Under the pieces are notes generated by a model, which did not search any database, was not told the origin of the DNA, and saw nothing but the letters and a program-made list of their open reading frames with translations. Source: Fodinicola feengrottensis (GTDB lineage: Bacteria; Actinomycetota; Actinomycetes; Mycobacteriales; HKI-0501). Taken from it: a stretch of 64,000 nucleotides of DNA. Each line of letters opens with the position of its first letter. The first letter of the stretch is position 1. The stretch is from the NCBI RefSeq assembly GCF_010993775.1, contig NZ_WOTO01000043.1:1-64000 (forward strand). The letters run 5' to 3'. The position numbers and the translations under genes are program-made. Below, piece after piece: positions 46,817 through 54,712 of this stretch.

Positions 46817-47476
46817 GTGACCGAACCACCGCCGGACGACCCGGCCGCCCAGTTGGCCGGGACGCGGCTCAACTACGCACTCGCCGGGCTCGCCGAAGCC
46901 GACCTCGCCGGCAGTTGGCTTGAGCAGTTCCGCCGCTGGTACGACCAGGCGTACGCGGCTGGTGTGGTCGAGCCGAACGCGATGGTCTTCAGCACGGCCG
47001 CCGACGGCCAGCCGAGCAGCCGTACCGTGCTGTGCAAAGGCGTCGACGAGCGCGGACTCGTGCTGTTCACCAACTACCGGTCACGCAAAGGCCGGGAAGC
47101 GCTGGTGAATCCACACGCCAGCCTGTTGTTTCCCTGGTATGCGCTACAACGCCAAGTCGTGGTGACCGGATCGGTTGTCAGGGTGGATGATTCGGAGTCG
47201 GACGCGTACTTTGCCAGCCGGCCGTACGGATCGCGGATCGGTGCTTGGGCGAGCGAACAGTCCAGCGTGGTCTCCTCGCGTGAGGTGCTGGAGGAGGCGA
47301 GCGCCCGGCTGTCCGAGCGCTATCGGGACGAGGTGCCGCGGCCGCCGCACTGGGGCGGGCTCCGGGTCGTACCGTCCACTGTGGAGTTCTGGCAGGGCCG
47401 GCCGAGCCGGCTGCACGACCGGCTGCGGTTCCGGCGTACCGGCCAGAACTGGGTCGTCGAGCGGCTTTCTCCGTGA
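46817..47476 (+). CDS. pdxH: Pyridoxamine 5'-phosphate oxidase
   Basis: A 219-residue FMN enzyme that oxidises pyridoxine or pyridoxamine phosphate to pyridoxal phosphate. Conserved parts: EPNAMVFSTAADGQPSSRTV, LCKGVDERGLVLFTNYRSRK (FMN phosphate site), VVVTGSVVRVDDSESDAYFA, SRPYGSRIGAWASEQSSVVS and the C-terminal substrate segment PSTVEFWQGRPSRLHDRLRF ending NWVVERLSP. GTG 46817 is chosen; the in-frame leader from 46775 is Arg-rich and not conserved. Its stop overlaps the next GTG by 4 bases, so the MFS gene is translationally coupled. PLP enzymes SerC and the dehydratase nearby use its product. Confidence 0.93.
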   Translation: MTEPPPDDPAAQLAGTRLNYALAGLAEADLAGSWLEQFRRWYDQAYAAGVVEPNAMVFSTAADGQPSSRTVLCKGVDERGLVLFTNYRSRKGREALVNPHASLLFPWYALQRQVVVTGSVVRVDDSESDAYFASRPYGSRIGAWASEQSSVVSSREVLEEASARLSERYRDEVPRPPHWGGLRVVPSTVEFWQGRPSRLHDRLRFRRTGQNWVVERLSP

Positions 47477-48773
47477 CCTTGCTGCGCTGGCTGCGCACCG
47501 CGGCGATCGACACGAAACCGTTGAAGCACACCGACTTTCGTCGGTTGTGGGCTGGAAACGCGGTGTCTTTCGTCGGGTTTCAGCTCACCGCGGTGGCTGT
47601 GTCCGTGCAGGTTTTCGCGGTTAGCGGCTCATCCCTGTGGGTGGGCGCGCTGGGCGCCGCGGCTTTGGTGCCACTGGTTCTTTTCGGGCTGGCCGGTGGG
47701 GCGATCTCTGATGCCTTCGACCGGCGGGTGGTGCTGCTGGTCTCGTCGGTGGTCACCTGGATGTCGACGTGGGGGGGCTGTTTTTCCAAGCCCTGCTGGG
47801 AATGCGCAGCATCGCGCTGATTTTCGCCTTGGTGGCCTTGCAGTCGGCCGGTTTCGCCGTCACCTCGCCGACCCGGTCGGCGATCATCCCGCGGTTGCTG
47901 CCGGTGGATTTGGTGCCGTCGGCCAACACTCTCAACTTCACCGCGTCCAATGTGGGCACCATCGCTGGACCGTTGCTCGCCGGCGTCCTGGTCGCGCACG
48001 GCTCGTACGCGATCGCCTACGGACTTGATGCCGTGCTGTTCACTTTCGCGCTCTACGCGGCGATCCGGCTGCCCGCGATGCCGCCGTCCGGCCCGAAGTC
48101 GCCGCCGGGCCTACGGTCCATCGTGGAGGGTCTGGCCTTCATCGCGACCCGACCGGTGCTGCTCGCCTCCTTCGCGGTCGACATCGTCGCGATGGTGCTG
48201 GCGATGCCGCGGTCGCTGTTCCCGGAGATCGGCGCGGATCGGTTCGGCGGCGGCGAGGCGGTCGGCTGGCTGTTCGCGGCAATCTCGATCGGCTCGGTGG
48301 TTGGGGGCCTCGCGTCCGGCTGGATCGGGCGAGTCCGCCGGCAGGGCGTCGCGCTGCTGGTCGCGGTGACCGGCTGGGGCGTCGCGGTCACCCTGTCCGG
48401 CCTCGCCGGTCACCTCTGGCTGGCGGTGGTCCTGCTCGCCTTCGCCGGCATGGCCGACCTCGTTTCCGGCGTCTACCGGCAGACGATCCTGCAGGTCTAC
48501 GCCCCAGACGAGATGCGCGGCCGAATGCAGGGCGTCTTCACCGTCGTGGTCGCCGGCGGACCACGCCTGGGCGACGTACGCGCCGGCGTCGTCGCCGCCA
48601 GCCTCGGCGCCTCCGCCTCCTGGGTCGGCGGCGGCATCGTGTGCGTGATCGTCGTCCTTATGGTCGCCCTGTTTGTACCCGCGATCCGCAACTACACCTC
48701 GGCAGAAGCGTCCCCGGCCGCCCTCCCAACACCCCCAGAACCGGCCCGCGCCGAGCCACCCAGCTGCACCTGA
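47473..48773 (+). CDS. MFS transporter, EntS-like (frameshifted)
   Basis: A 12-helix exporter of about 430 residues. PLKHTDFRRLWAGNAVSFVG opens the protein, motif A is GGAISDAFDRRVVLLVSSVV, and SAGFAVTSPTRSAIIPRLLP with SANTLNFTASNVGTIAGPLL is the MFS_3 signature region. The frame breaks at a G7 run near 47772 (tgggggggctg). The C-terminus is a Pro-rich tail (LPTPPEPARAEPPSCT). Translational coupling with pdxH suggests a function tied to vitamin B6 or its enzymes, though the family usually exports siderophores or drugs. A terminal-inverted-repeat element begins 7 bp after its stop. Confidence 0.87.
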
Positions 48774-48780
48774 AAACCGG

Positions 48781-48960
48781 GTGCGGCGCGAAACTGTCGT
48801 ACCCCTCCGGCAGATTTGCCCCCACCCAGTGAACGGGTGGGGGGTGGGTTTGAGGACCGATGTTCAACTAAAAATTAAGGTCTGCCTCTCGACCCACCCC
48901 CCCGCCCGTTCAAAGGGAGGGGGAAAGAAAAAACAGACACGTACGACAATTTCGCGCCGT
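48781..48960. repeat. MITE-like TIR element, copy 1
   Basis: About 180 bp with inverted ends: gtgcggcgcgaaactgtcgt on the left and acgacaatttcgcgccg on the right. Inside are a hairpin (cccccacccagtgaacgggtgggggg), an AT-rich stretch (gttcaactaaaaattaaggt) and gcccgttcaaagggaggggg. There is no reading frame of note. Its right end lacks the last three bases of the inverted repeat. Multi-hairpin repeats follow 58 bp later. Confidence 0.88.
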
Positions 48961-49017
48961 CAAGCGCCCCTGACACCACCCAGCCCACGCTATCCCAGCC
49001 ACACGAATCCCCACCCG

Positions 49018-49218
49018 CCCGCGCGGCGGCCGGAGGCCGCCCAGGTTCGTGGCGGTGGGGTGCCCGGTTTTTGGGCGCCCCGGCGACGCGAGCCGGATGC
49101 GCCGCCGCAGGAACTGCGGCCATCAACTCAGCCGCCCAGGTTCGTGGTGGTGGGGTGCCCGTTTTTTTGGGCGCCCCGGCGACGCGAGCCGGATGCGCCG
49201 CCGCAGGAACTGCGGCCA
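49018..49218. repeat. Multi-hairpin repeat, two units
   Basis: Two units of about 100 bp in the orientation opposite to 35399-35780: gcccaggttcgtggcggtgg recurs at about 49038 and 49134 (second copy gtggtgg), each followed by ggcgccccggcgacgcgagc and ccgcaggaactgcggcc. A poly-T loop (gcccggtttttgggc, gcccgtttttttgggc) replaces the aaa loop of the other family copies. The hairpins end 70 bp before the next gene. Confidence 0.88.
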
Positions 49219-49290
49219 ACAACTCAGCGGCCGGCTGGCTCGACTAGGGTGGTGGGGTCGCGTCGGGTGGGCGCGATGAAGGGAGCGGTC

Positions 49291-49581
49291 GTGATTTTCA
49301 AGGCGGTGAGCGAGGGACGCCCCTACGCTGAGCACGGTCTGACCGCGCGGCAGTGGGCAGACATCCCTCCCCGGCCGGTCCGGTTGGACCAACTGGTCAC
49401 CACCAAGCGGGAGCTCGCGTTGGATCGGCTGCTGGCCGAGGACTCCACCTTCTACGGCGACCTTTTCCCGCACGTGGTCGACTTCCAGGGCGTGCTCTAC
49501 CTGGAGGACGGCCTGCATCGCGCGTTGCGGGCAGCACTGCAGCAGCGTACGTCGATCCACGCCCGCGTCCTCGCGGTCTGA
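49291..49581 (+). CDS. Conserved small actinobacterial protein, unknown
   Basis: A 96-residue cytosolic protein: VIFKAVSEGRPYAEHGLTAR, QWADIPPRPVRLDQLVTTKR, ELALDRLLAEDSTFYGDLFP, HVVDFQGVLYLEDGLHRALR and AALQQRTSIHARVLAV. GTG 49291 is preferred to the ATG at 49276 because aagggag lies at the correct distance and the conserved part begins 'VIFKAV.EGRPY'. The sequence is highly regular and probably conserved widely in actinomycetes; the 'LxxDGxHR' segment (YLEDGLHRALRAALQQRT) is reminiscent of ParB-like nuclease folds (DGHHR), which is a hint, not evidence, of function. Confidence 0.75.
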   Translation: MIFKAVSEGRPYAEHGLTARQWADIPPRPVRLDQLVTTKRELALDRLLAEDSTFYGDLFPHVVDFQGVLYLEDGLHRALRAALQQRTSIHARVLAV

Positions 49582-49600
49582 GGTCTCGCGTCGTTGACAC

Positions 49601-49666
49601 CGCGAACTCGACGTTCTGGTAGCGGCCACCGGCGTGTCGGCAGCGAAAACGTCGAGTTCGTTCGCG
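49601..49666. repeat. Inverted repeat downstream of the small gene
   Basis: cgaactcgacgtt (49603-49615) pairs perfectly with aacgtcgagttcg (49648-49660), 32 bases apart. It lies between two convergent genes and may terminate both, but without a T-run. The core gacgttctgg is shared with the inverted repeat at 14461-14540. Confidence 0.6.
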
Positions 49667-49682
49667 AAGGGGTCGACAAACC

Positions 49683-51005
49683 TCAGCCGGACAGCGGCAG
49701 CGAATCCCAGTCCGAAGCGGTGTCAACGCTCACGTAGAGGCTGCCGTCCGGGGTCGCCGGCAGCGCCACCAGGCTGGACGCGCTGGTCGCACCGACGTAC
49801 CGCCAGCCGCCGGTCTTCTTGGGTAGCGACGACACTGTCGCAAAGGTGTTGCCGGCATCCCGGCTGACCTGCAGGTTGGGAGTGCCGATCGAGGAGTCGG
49901 AGTCCCCGATGAGGACCGTCCGCGAACTCGCCGCGGTGAAGGTGGTCTGCGCCGCGTTGGACAGTCTTACGGGGGTGCCGCTGCCGTGCCAACTCTGCCC
50001 CTGGTCGTCGGAGTAGACGGTGGTGAAGGACGAGGAGCCGGCGCCGGAGTCCCCAGCGGGGCAGAGCGCGAAGATCCGGCCGCTGCCGGCGCTGGCGGTC
50101 ACTGACCGCGGCCGCACCGAGCAGGGCGCCGCGGCGGCGGCCCGCCACCGCGCGTCTTGGAACACGTAGACCTGGCTGCCGATGATCGCGACCCCGCCCT
50201 GCCCGAAGGACAGTTGGCCGCTGCCGGCGCCGGGCTTGACCCCGCTGACCGCCTTCCAGCCGTCCGAGTGGATGTCGGTGGACATCAGCGTGACCGTGTC
50301 GCAGGACGTGCCGCCGCACTGGCCGACGAGCGCGTACGCGGTGCTGTTCTTGATCGCCAGGTCCAGGACGGTGCCGCCCACCGACTGCTGGTGCCAGCTG
50401 GCGCCGCCGTCGTGCGTGGAGTAAAGCCCGCCGCCGTACGCCCAGCCGTGCATCTGGGTGGCGAACCGCACTTCCCTTACGTCGTCGACCGGGCTGGTCT
50501 CGGCAGTGTCGAACTGGCCGGGAGTGGCTGCTTTGGGTCCCGGCAGCGTCCGCCAGCTCTGCCGGTTGTCGGTGCTGCGTACCACGGATGTGCATTTCGA
50601 CCGACCGCAGCCGGTGCTGTTGCCCATCACATACGTGGTCGCCACGATCGTACTCACTGAGAACGGTTGGAAGTGTGTAGGTAGTGGGAGGGCGCCTTTG
50701 GGGATCCCGCTCGCCGGGTTCGCCGGCGTCGGGTTGGACGAGGCGGCATCCGGGGCATCCTTGTAGACCTGCGGCGGAGGTGACTGCGACCCGTCCGCGG
50801 CGATTGTCGGCGGCTGTTCGCCGCGCTGGTGCAGCACCGCGCCGCCGGCCGTACCGACGCCGACCACCAGCACCAACACCGCGGACACCACGCCGGCCCG
50901 GCGCATCTTGCGGCGCTTGGCCCGGGCGGCGATCGCGCCGAAATGGCCCTGCGGCGGGGCTAGCGGCTCCGGCTGGGCGAAGATGCGATCCAACGGGTCT
51001 GTCAT
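49683..51005 (-). CDS. Single-pass membrane protein with extracellular beta-propeller, sigma-factor partner
   Basis: A 440-residue protein. Residues 1-35 are a cytosolic tail (MTDPLDRIFAQPEPLAPPQG, HFGAIAARAKRRKMRR), then one helix (AGVVSAVLVLVVGVGTAGGA), a Pro/Ser linker, and a C-terminal propeller of BNR/sialidase-like repeats: VVRSTDNRQSWRTL, GGLYSTHDGGASWHQQ, TTVYSDDQGQSWHG and LQVSRDAGNTFATVS, each with the S-x-D-x-G-x-x-W Asp-box. Its start overlaps the stop of an ECF sigma factor by 4 bases. This layout, a short cytosolic segment plus a sensor outside, suggests an anti-sigma or regulator of that factor, although no zinc-finger anti-sigma motif is visible. Confidence 0.8.
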   Translation of the reverse strand: MTDPLDRIFAQPEPLAPPQGHFGAIAARAKRRKMRRAGVVSAVLVLVVGVGTAGGAVLHQRGEQPPTIAADGSQSPPPQVYKDAPDAASSNPTPANPASGIPKGALPLPTHFQPFSVSTIVATTYVMGNSTGCGRSKCTSVVRSTDNRQSWRTLPGPKAATPGQFDTAETSPVDDVREVRFATQMHGWAYGGGLYSTHDGGASWHQQSVGGTVLDLAIKNSTAYALVGQCGGTSCDTVTLMSTDIHSDGWKAVSGVKPGAGSGQLSFGQGGVAIIGSQVYVFQDARWRAAAAAPCSVRPRSVTASAGSGRIFALCPAGDSGAGSSSFTTVYSDDQGQSWHGSGTPVRLSNAAQTTFTAASSRTVLIGDSDSSIGTPNLQVSRDAGNTFATVSSLPKKTGGWRYVGATSASSLVALPATPDGSLYVSVDTASDWDSLPLSG

Positions 51006-51544
51006 CGGCTGTGCTCCTGGCTGTGCGGCGTCTCGTCGGCCTTCAGCGCTTCGGAAAGCTTCTGCCTGGCGTCGAAGAGCGCCCTCTTCACCGTGCCGTC
51101 GGCCTTGCCCAGGACGGTGGCGATCTCATGTACGGGTAGGTCCGCGTAGTAGTGCAACAGCACCACCGTCTTCATCCGGTCCGGCAGTTTCTCGACCAGG
51201 TCACGCAGGGTCGGGTCCGGCGCTGGCACGTTCTGCGGCGCCTCGGCCAGCCGTACCAGCGCCTTGCGCTCACGCTGCTGCCGGCGCCAGTGGTCGCGGA
51301 TCAGGTTGGTCGCGGTCATGTAGAGCCACGGCCGCGGCTGGGTCACCTTCGTCCAACGAGCCATCAGGCGTACGAAACACTCGGTGGTGATGTCGTGCGC
51401 CAGCTCCGTGTCGTTCACCAGCTTGTTGGACCACCCTGCCAACCGGCCGTATTCCGCCTCGTAGAGCTCGCGCACGGCAGTCTCGTCCGCGCGCACCAAG
51501 TGCCCTCCTAGCGGTAGGTCCATGGTGGCGGTCACGGTTGTCAC
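51002..51544 (-). CDS. ECF-type RNA polymerase sigma factor
   Basis: A 180-residue extracytoplasmic-function sigma factor. Region 2: TAVRELYEAEYGRLAGWSNK, TELAHDITTECFVRLMARW (region 2.2-2.4 with the usual D-I/V...E-x-F) and YMTATNLIRDHWRRQQR. Region 4: LPDRMKTVVLLHYYADLPVH and EIATVLGKADGTVKRALFDA, the helix-turn-helix for the -35 element. The N-terminus MTTVTATMDLPLGGHLVRAD has several possible starts. It is cotranscribed with the propeller protein that overlaps its stop. Its target genes are unknown. Confidence 0.92.
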   Translation of the reverse strand: MTTVTATMDLPLGGHLVRADETAVRELYEAEYGRLAGWSNKLVNDTELAHDITTECFVRLMARWTKVTQPRPWLYMTATNLIRDHWRRQQRERKALVRLAEAPQNVPAPDPTLRDLVEKLPDRMKTVVLLHYYADLPVHEIATVLGKADGTVKRALFDARQKLSEALKADETPHSQEHSR

Positions 51545-51761
51545 AGCTACTCAGACGCCGCACCAGGGCCGATGGTTGGGTGAGGGTTCACCGGAATCAC
51601 TTGTAGCAGTTGACCGGTTGATCGCCGGCTGCGGGGTACGTCCCGGATTGGTCGTCCTCATAGCGACGCCCGAGCACGCGGTCTAGCGTTGACGTGCTTG
51701 TCAGAGTTTAGCGTCGGGGCGCGGGTCGAGGATCCGTGTTCGTCTCGTGGGAGGGGTGCCG

Positions 51762-52223
51762 GTGCTGATCGGTGAGCTGGCCGCGCTGGCCGGGGTGAGT
51801 ACGCGCATGCTGCGCTATTACGACCAACAGGGACTGCTGGCCAGCCAGCGGTCGTCGAACGGCTACCGCCGCTACGACGACGAGACGGACCTGCGGGCCG
51901 TACGGCAGATCCGGACGCTGGTGGAGAACGGGTTCGCGCTGGAGGAGACCCGTCCTTTCGTGGACTGCCTGCGGGCCGGGTACGCGTCCGCTGACGTGTG
52001 CGCCGCATCACAGGAGGCGTATGTGCGCAAGCTCGCAGACCTGGACGACGGCATCGACCGGCTGCAGCGCACCCGTGCCGATCTCGCCGCCCGGTTGGCC
52101 GCGGCCGCCCAGGTCCAGTGCGCGCGCGCCCGCGTGCGAGGCATCCCTGACAAGCTGAGGAGCAGTTGCGGTGAGCGTTGTGAACGTAACCGACGACACT
52201 TTCGACGCGGAGGTCCGGCGTAG
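51762..52223 (+). CDS. MerR-family regulator
   Basis: A regulator of about 135-153 residues. GTG 51762 follows gtgggaggggt and gives VLIGELAALAGVSTRMLRYY, the MerR helix-turn-helix, with DQQGLLASQRSSNGYRRYD the wing, then VRQIRTLVENGFALEETRPF and a dimerisation helix KLADLDDGIDRLQRTRADLA. The final 30 residues as read (RARVRGIPDKLRSSCGERCE) are atypical and overlap the thioredoxin start by 52 bp; an indel in gcgcgcgcgcc near 52120 would end the protein at about 52161, which I think more likely. A single-Cys cluster for metal sensing is not evident. It probably controls the thioredoxin gene behind it. Confidence 0.85.
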   Translation: MLIGELAALAGVSTRMLRYYDQQGLLASQRSSNGYRRYDDETDLRAVRQIRTLVENGFALEETRPFVDCLRAGYASADVCAASQEAYVRKLADLDDGIDRLQRTRADLAARLAAAAQVQCARARVRGIPDKLRSSCGERCERNRRHFRRGGPA

Positions 52224-52494
52224 CTCGATCCCCGTCCTGGTGGAGTTCTGGGCCACCTGGTGCCCGCCCTGCCGGCGAATGGTGCCGGTGCTGGATTCGG
52301 TCGCGCAGGCGTACGAGGGCCGACTGAAGGTCGCGAAGGTCGACACCGACACCAATCCGGGCATCACCCGCGAGGCCGGCGTGTTGGCCAACCCGACGCT
52401 GTCCGTCTACCGCGACGGCGAGGTCGTGTTTTCGGTGGTCGGAGCCCGGTCGCTGTCTCGACTGACAACCGAGCTCGAGACCGCTCTCAGTTGA
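52171..52494 (+). CDS. Thioredoxin (WCPPC active site)
   Basis: A 107-residue thioredoxin-fold protein. VNVTDDTFDAEVRRSSIPVL opens the fold; the active site is WATWCPPCRRM (CPPC rather than the usual CGPC, so a less reducing potential is likely), the cis-Pro loop is GVLANPTLSVYRDGE, and the end is LSRLTTELETALS. GTG 52171 has gaggag 10 bases upstream, inside the likely MerR end. Its pairing with a MerR gene suggests an inducible disulfide reductant, for instance in thiol or metal stress. Confidence 0.92.
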   Translation: MSVVNVTDDTFDAEVRRSSIPVLVEFWATWCPPCRRMVPVLDSVAQAYEGRLKVAKVDTDTNPGITREAGVLANPTLSVYRDGEVVFSVVGARSLSRLTTELETALS

Positions 52495-52504
52495 TGGCAG
52501 AGCC

Positions 52505-52622
52505 GATGGCCGCAGTTCCTGCGGCGGCGCGTCCGGTTCGTGTCGCCGGGGCGCCCAAAGGGCGGGCACCCCACCGCCACAAACCTGGGCGGCCTTCGGC
52601 CGCCGCGCGGGCGAGGTTGGGT
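52505..52622. repeat. Multi-hairpin repeat, single unit
   Basis: One copy in the orientation of 35399-35780: atggccgcagttcctgcggc, gtgtcgccggggcgcccaaa, gggcgggcaccccaccgcca and ggcggccttcggccgccgcg, with the same three hairpins. It begins 11 bp after the thioredoxin stop; an inverted-repeat element follows 79 bp later. Confidence 0.9.
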
Positions 52623-52700
52623 TAGCGGCAGCGAGCAGCGTCAGCGGTTACGTGCAGTGGCAGTGGCGCGGAAGTGTGTGGCTGGGTTGGCATCGAGTGC

Positions 52701-52884
52701 CGGTGCGGCGCGAAACTGTCGTACCCACCCCCAAAAATCACCCCCACCCAGTGACGGGTGGGGGGCGGGTTCGAGGACCAATGTTCAACTAAAAATTAAG
52801 GTCCACCTCTCAACCCACCCCCCGCCCGTTCAAAGGGAGGGGGAAAAAAAAACAGACACCTACGACAATTTCGCGCCGCACTGG
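52701..52884. repeat. MITE-like TIR element, copy 2
   Basis: Left end cggtgcggcgcgaaactgtc (52701 on) and right end tacgacaatttcgcgccgca (52861-52880) are inverted repeats of about 22 bp. The interior is nearly identical to the other copies: cccccacccagtgacgggtg, gttcaactaaaaattaaggt, cccgcccgttcaaagggagg, then a poly-A run. No open frame of note. It separates thioredoxin from the convergent dodecin gene. Confidence 0.92.
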
Positions 52885-52911
52885 GTGTTTCGAAGCAGTG
52901 GTTGACGCCGG

Positions 52912-53127
52912 TTATGGGGTGTCCTCGAGCCGGAAGCCGACCTTCAGCCCGACCTGGAAATGTTCGACCTGGCCGTCGGTGATGTGCCCGCGGATCTCGG
53001 TGACCTCGAACCAGTCGAGGCCGCGCAGCGTCTGCCCGGCGCGGCTGATGGCGCCGCGTACGGCCGCGTCAATGCTCTCGGTGGACGATCCGACGATTTC
53101 GGTGACTCGGTACGTGTGATCTGTCAT
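52912..53127 (-). CDS. Dodecin-family flavoprotein
   Basis: A 71-residue protein that assembles into a dodecamer and stores riboflavin or FMN. The whole family fold is visible: YRVTEIVGSSTESIDAAVRG, AISRAGQTLRGLDWFEVTEI (Trp that stacks on the flavin), RGHITDGQVEHFQVGLKVGF (with the Gln contact) and the end RLEDTP. ATG 53127 is unambiguous. Usual length is 65-75 residues, so it is complete. The gene stands alone between a MITE-like element and the lipase-type hydrolase on the same strand. Confidence 0.94.
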   Translation of the reverse strand: MTDHTYRVTEIVGSSTESIDAAVRGAISRAGQTLRGLDWFEVTEIRGHITDGQVEHFQVGLKVGFRLEDTP

Positions 53128-53187
53128 GCCGCTGATAGTCCCGCCAGCGGCCGGCGTCCGCAGGTCGAACGCCGGCCTTGGCGACGG

Positions 53188-54248
53188 TTAGTGGGTGGGG
53201 AACAGGGCCTGCTGGGCGGTCGGGCTCAGCGGGGCGCCGTTGTGGAGGCCGAGAAGCTTGGCCAGCTTCGCAGTGTTGGGGTCGACGGCCTTGGGCTGCA
53301 GCCGCTGCGTCGCCTGCGCGGCGGCGAAGGCCTGCTGGGCGGTGCCGGCACTGGCCGGTTGGCCGGCGAGGACGTTGTACGCGAGCGAGGCTTCTGCCGC
53401 CATCCCGGCGTAGAACGGGTGGTAGGGCGCGGCGGCCAGCAGGTTCAGGTCCTTGCCGTTCACCCACGCCACGTCGCCGCGCGCAGACGTCGTGGCCGAG
53501 GGACGGGCCGTACGTGTCGACGAAGGTCGAACCGGTCGCGGCGGCGGCGCTGGAAGCCGCCGCGTTCAGCGCGCGCTCCAGTGAGTCCGCCCACGCGTAG
53601 TCGCCGTCGGCGAGCGGGAGATCGGCGCAGTAACCGCTGGTCGGTGTCAACCGCGGGGTAGCCGACGACCAGCACCTTCGCGTGCGGTGATCGCTGGTGA
53701 ATGCCGTTAAGGACGGTGGTGATGTTGGTCTGGTGGTGTTGGCCAGCGCGGCGAGCAGGGTGTCGGTGCCGTTGACGGTGAAATGCGCCTTGCAGGGCGC
53801 GCCGGTCGGGTCGCTGTCTTTAAGACCGGGGCAGGTGCCCACGATCGAGCCGAAGACGCTGTAGTCGTTGCCGCCGATAGAGATGCTGACCAGGTCGGTG
53901 GCCGCGGTCAGGCCGTCGAACTGCGGCGCGTGGCTGCCAAGCACCAGCGACTGCGAGCCCGTCATGTTGCTCGTGTCGGCACCGGAGCAGGTGTTGTCGG
54001 TGTACGACCACAGCCCGAGGTGGGACGCGAGCAGGGCCGCGTAGTCGTTCGTGGACCGTACGCACAACAGGGGATCGAGCCGCGGCAGCGGGATCAGCGG
54101 GCCGGCGGCGTACGAGTCGCCCAGAGCCACGTAGTGCTGGTAGGGGGGGGGCGCTGGCAGCCGCGTTGCTGGCGGCTGGGACGAGAGTCGCGCACAGGAC
54201 GAACGCGGCGAGAGCAGCACAGATCCGGGCGATACGACGTACGGTCAT
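53188..54248 (-). CDS. Secreted SGNH/GDSL hydrolase (several frameshifts)
   Basis: A secreted esterase-type protein of about 350 residues. Signal peptide: VRRIARICAALAAFVLCATL-VPAAS. Block I is HYVALGDSYAAGPLIPLPRL (nucleophile Ser), followed by NTCSGADTSNMTGSQSLVLG and block III ISIGGNDYSVFGS; the Streptomyces-type SGNH fold has these and disulfide cysteines. The C-terminal DxxH block should lie near AWVNGKDLNLLAAAPYHPFY (AAPYHP gives the His). Frame changes occur at a G9 run (about 54147) and near 53735, 53640 and 53480. The number of breaks is high, but all blocks remain in order, so I cannot decide between errors and decay. Confidence 0.75.
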
Positions 54249-54344
54249 CGGCACCTCGACAGATCGTGACAATGGGTCTGGCTGAATATGTCCCACCTTG
54301 CTCGTTCTGGGCAAGAGCCACGATGAATCGGTGCCAGATTGCGC

Positions 54345-54600
54345 TCAGGGATTCTGATAGCCGACCGGCGAGCTCGGCTCCGGGTCGACCCGTTCGTGGA
54401 CGGCCGCCAGCAGTGCCTTCAGCAGCTCGGCGAGCTGGTCGCGGTCGCCTTCCGCAAGGCCGGAGATGAGCCGTAGCTCGTCGGTCAGCAGGTCGTCCAC
54501 CACCTGCTCGATGAGTTCGTGCCCCGCCTCGGTGAGGACGACCTCGACGGCCCGGTGGTGGGCGTGGGGCGAGTGGTCGATGGAGCTGTGACTCTCGTGG
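54345..54600 (-). pseudogene. C-terminal remnant of a MarR regulator
   Basis: The minus strand encodes HRAVEVVLTEAGHELIEQVV, DDLLTDELRLISGLAEGDRD and QLAELLKALLAAVHERV, ending in GYQNP. 'R...V.LT..G..L...V......E..L...L...E...L..LL..L' is the end of MarR repressors: the wing and dimerisation helix. The DNA-recognition helix should be encoded upstream, but the next 110 bp do not continue it, and the Ycf48-like gene ends there, so the gene is truncated. In the same stretch, acggcccgaaac occurs twice in tandem (54625-54650). Confidence 0.65.
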
Positions 54601-54712
54601 TGACGCGCCGAGCGGGCACAGTGTACGGCCCGAAACAGTACGGCCCGAAACTGTCGGCACCCCGGAGAAGTCTCGATTCGGGGGCGGCACTTTTCGGTGG
54701 GGGTACGGCTTT

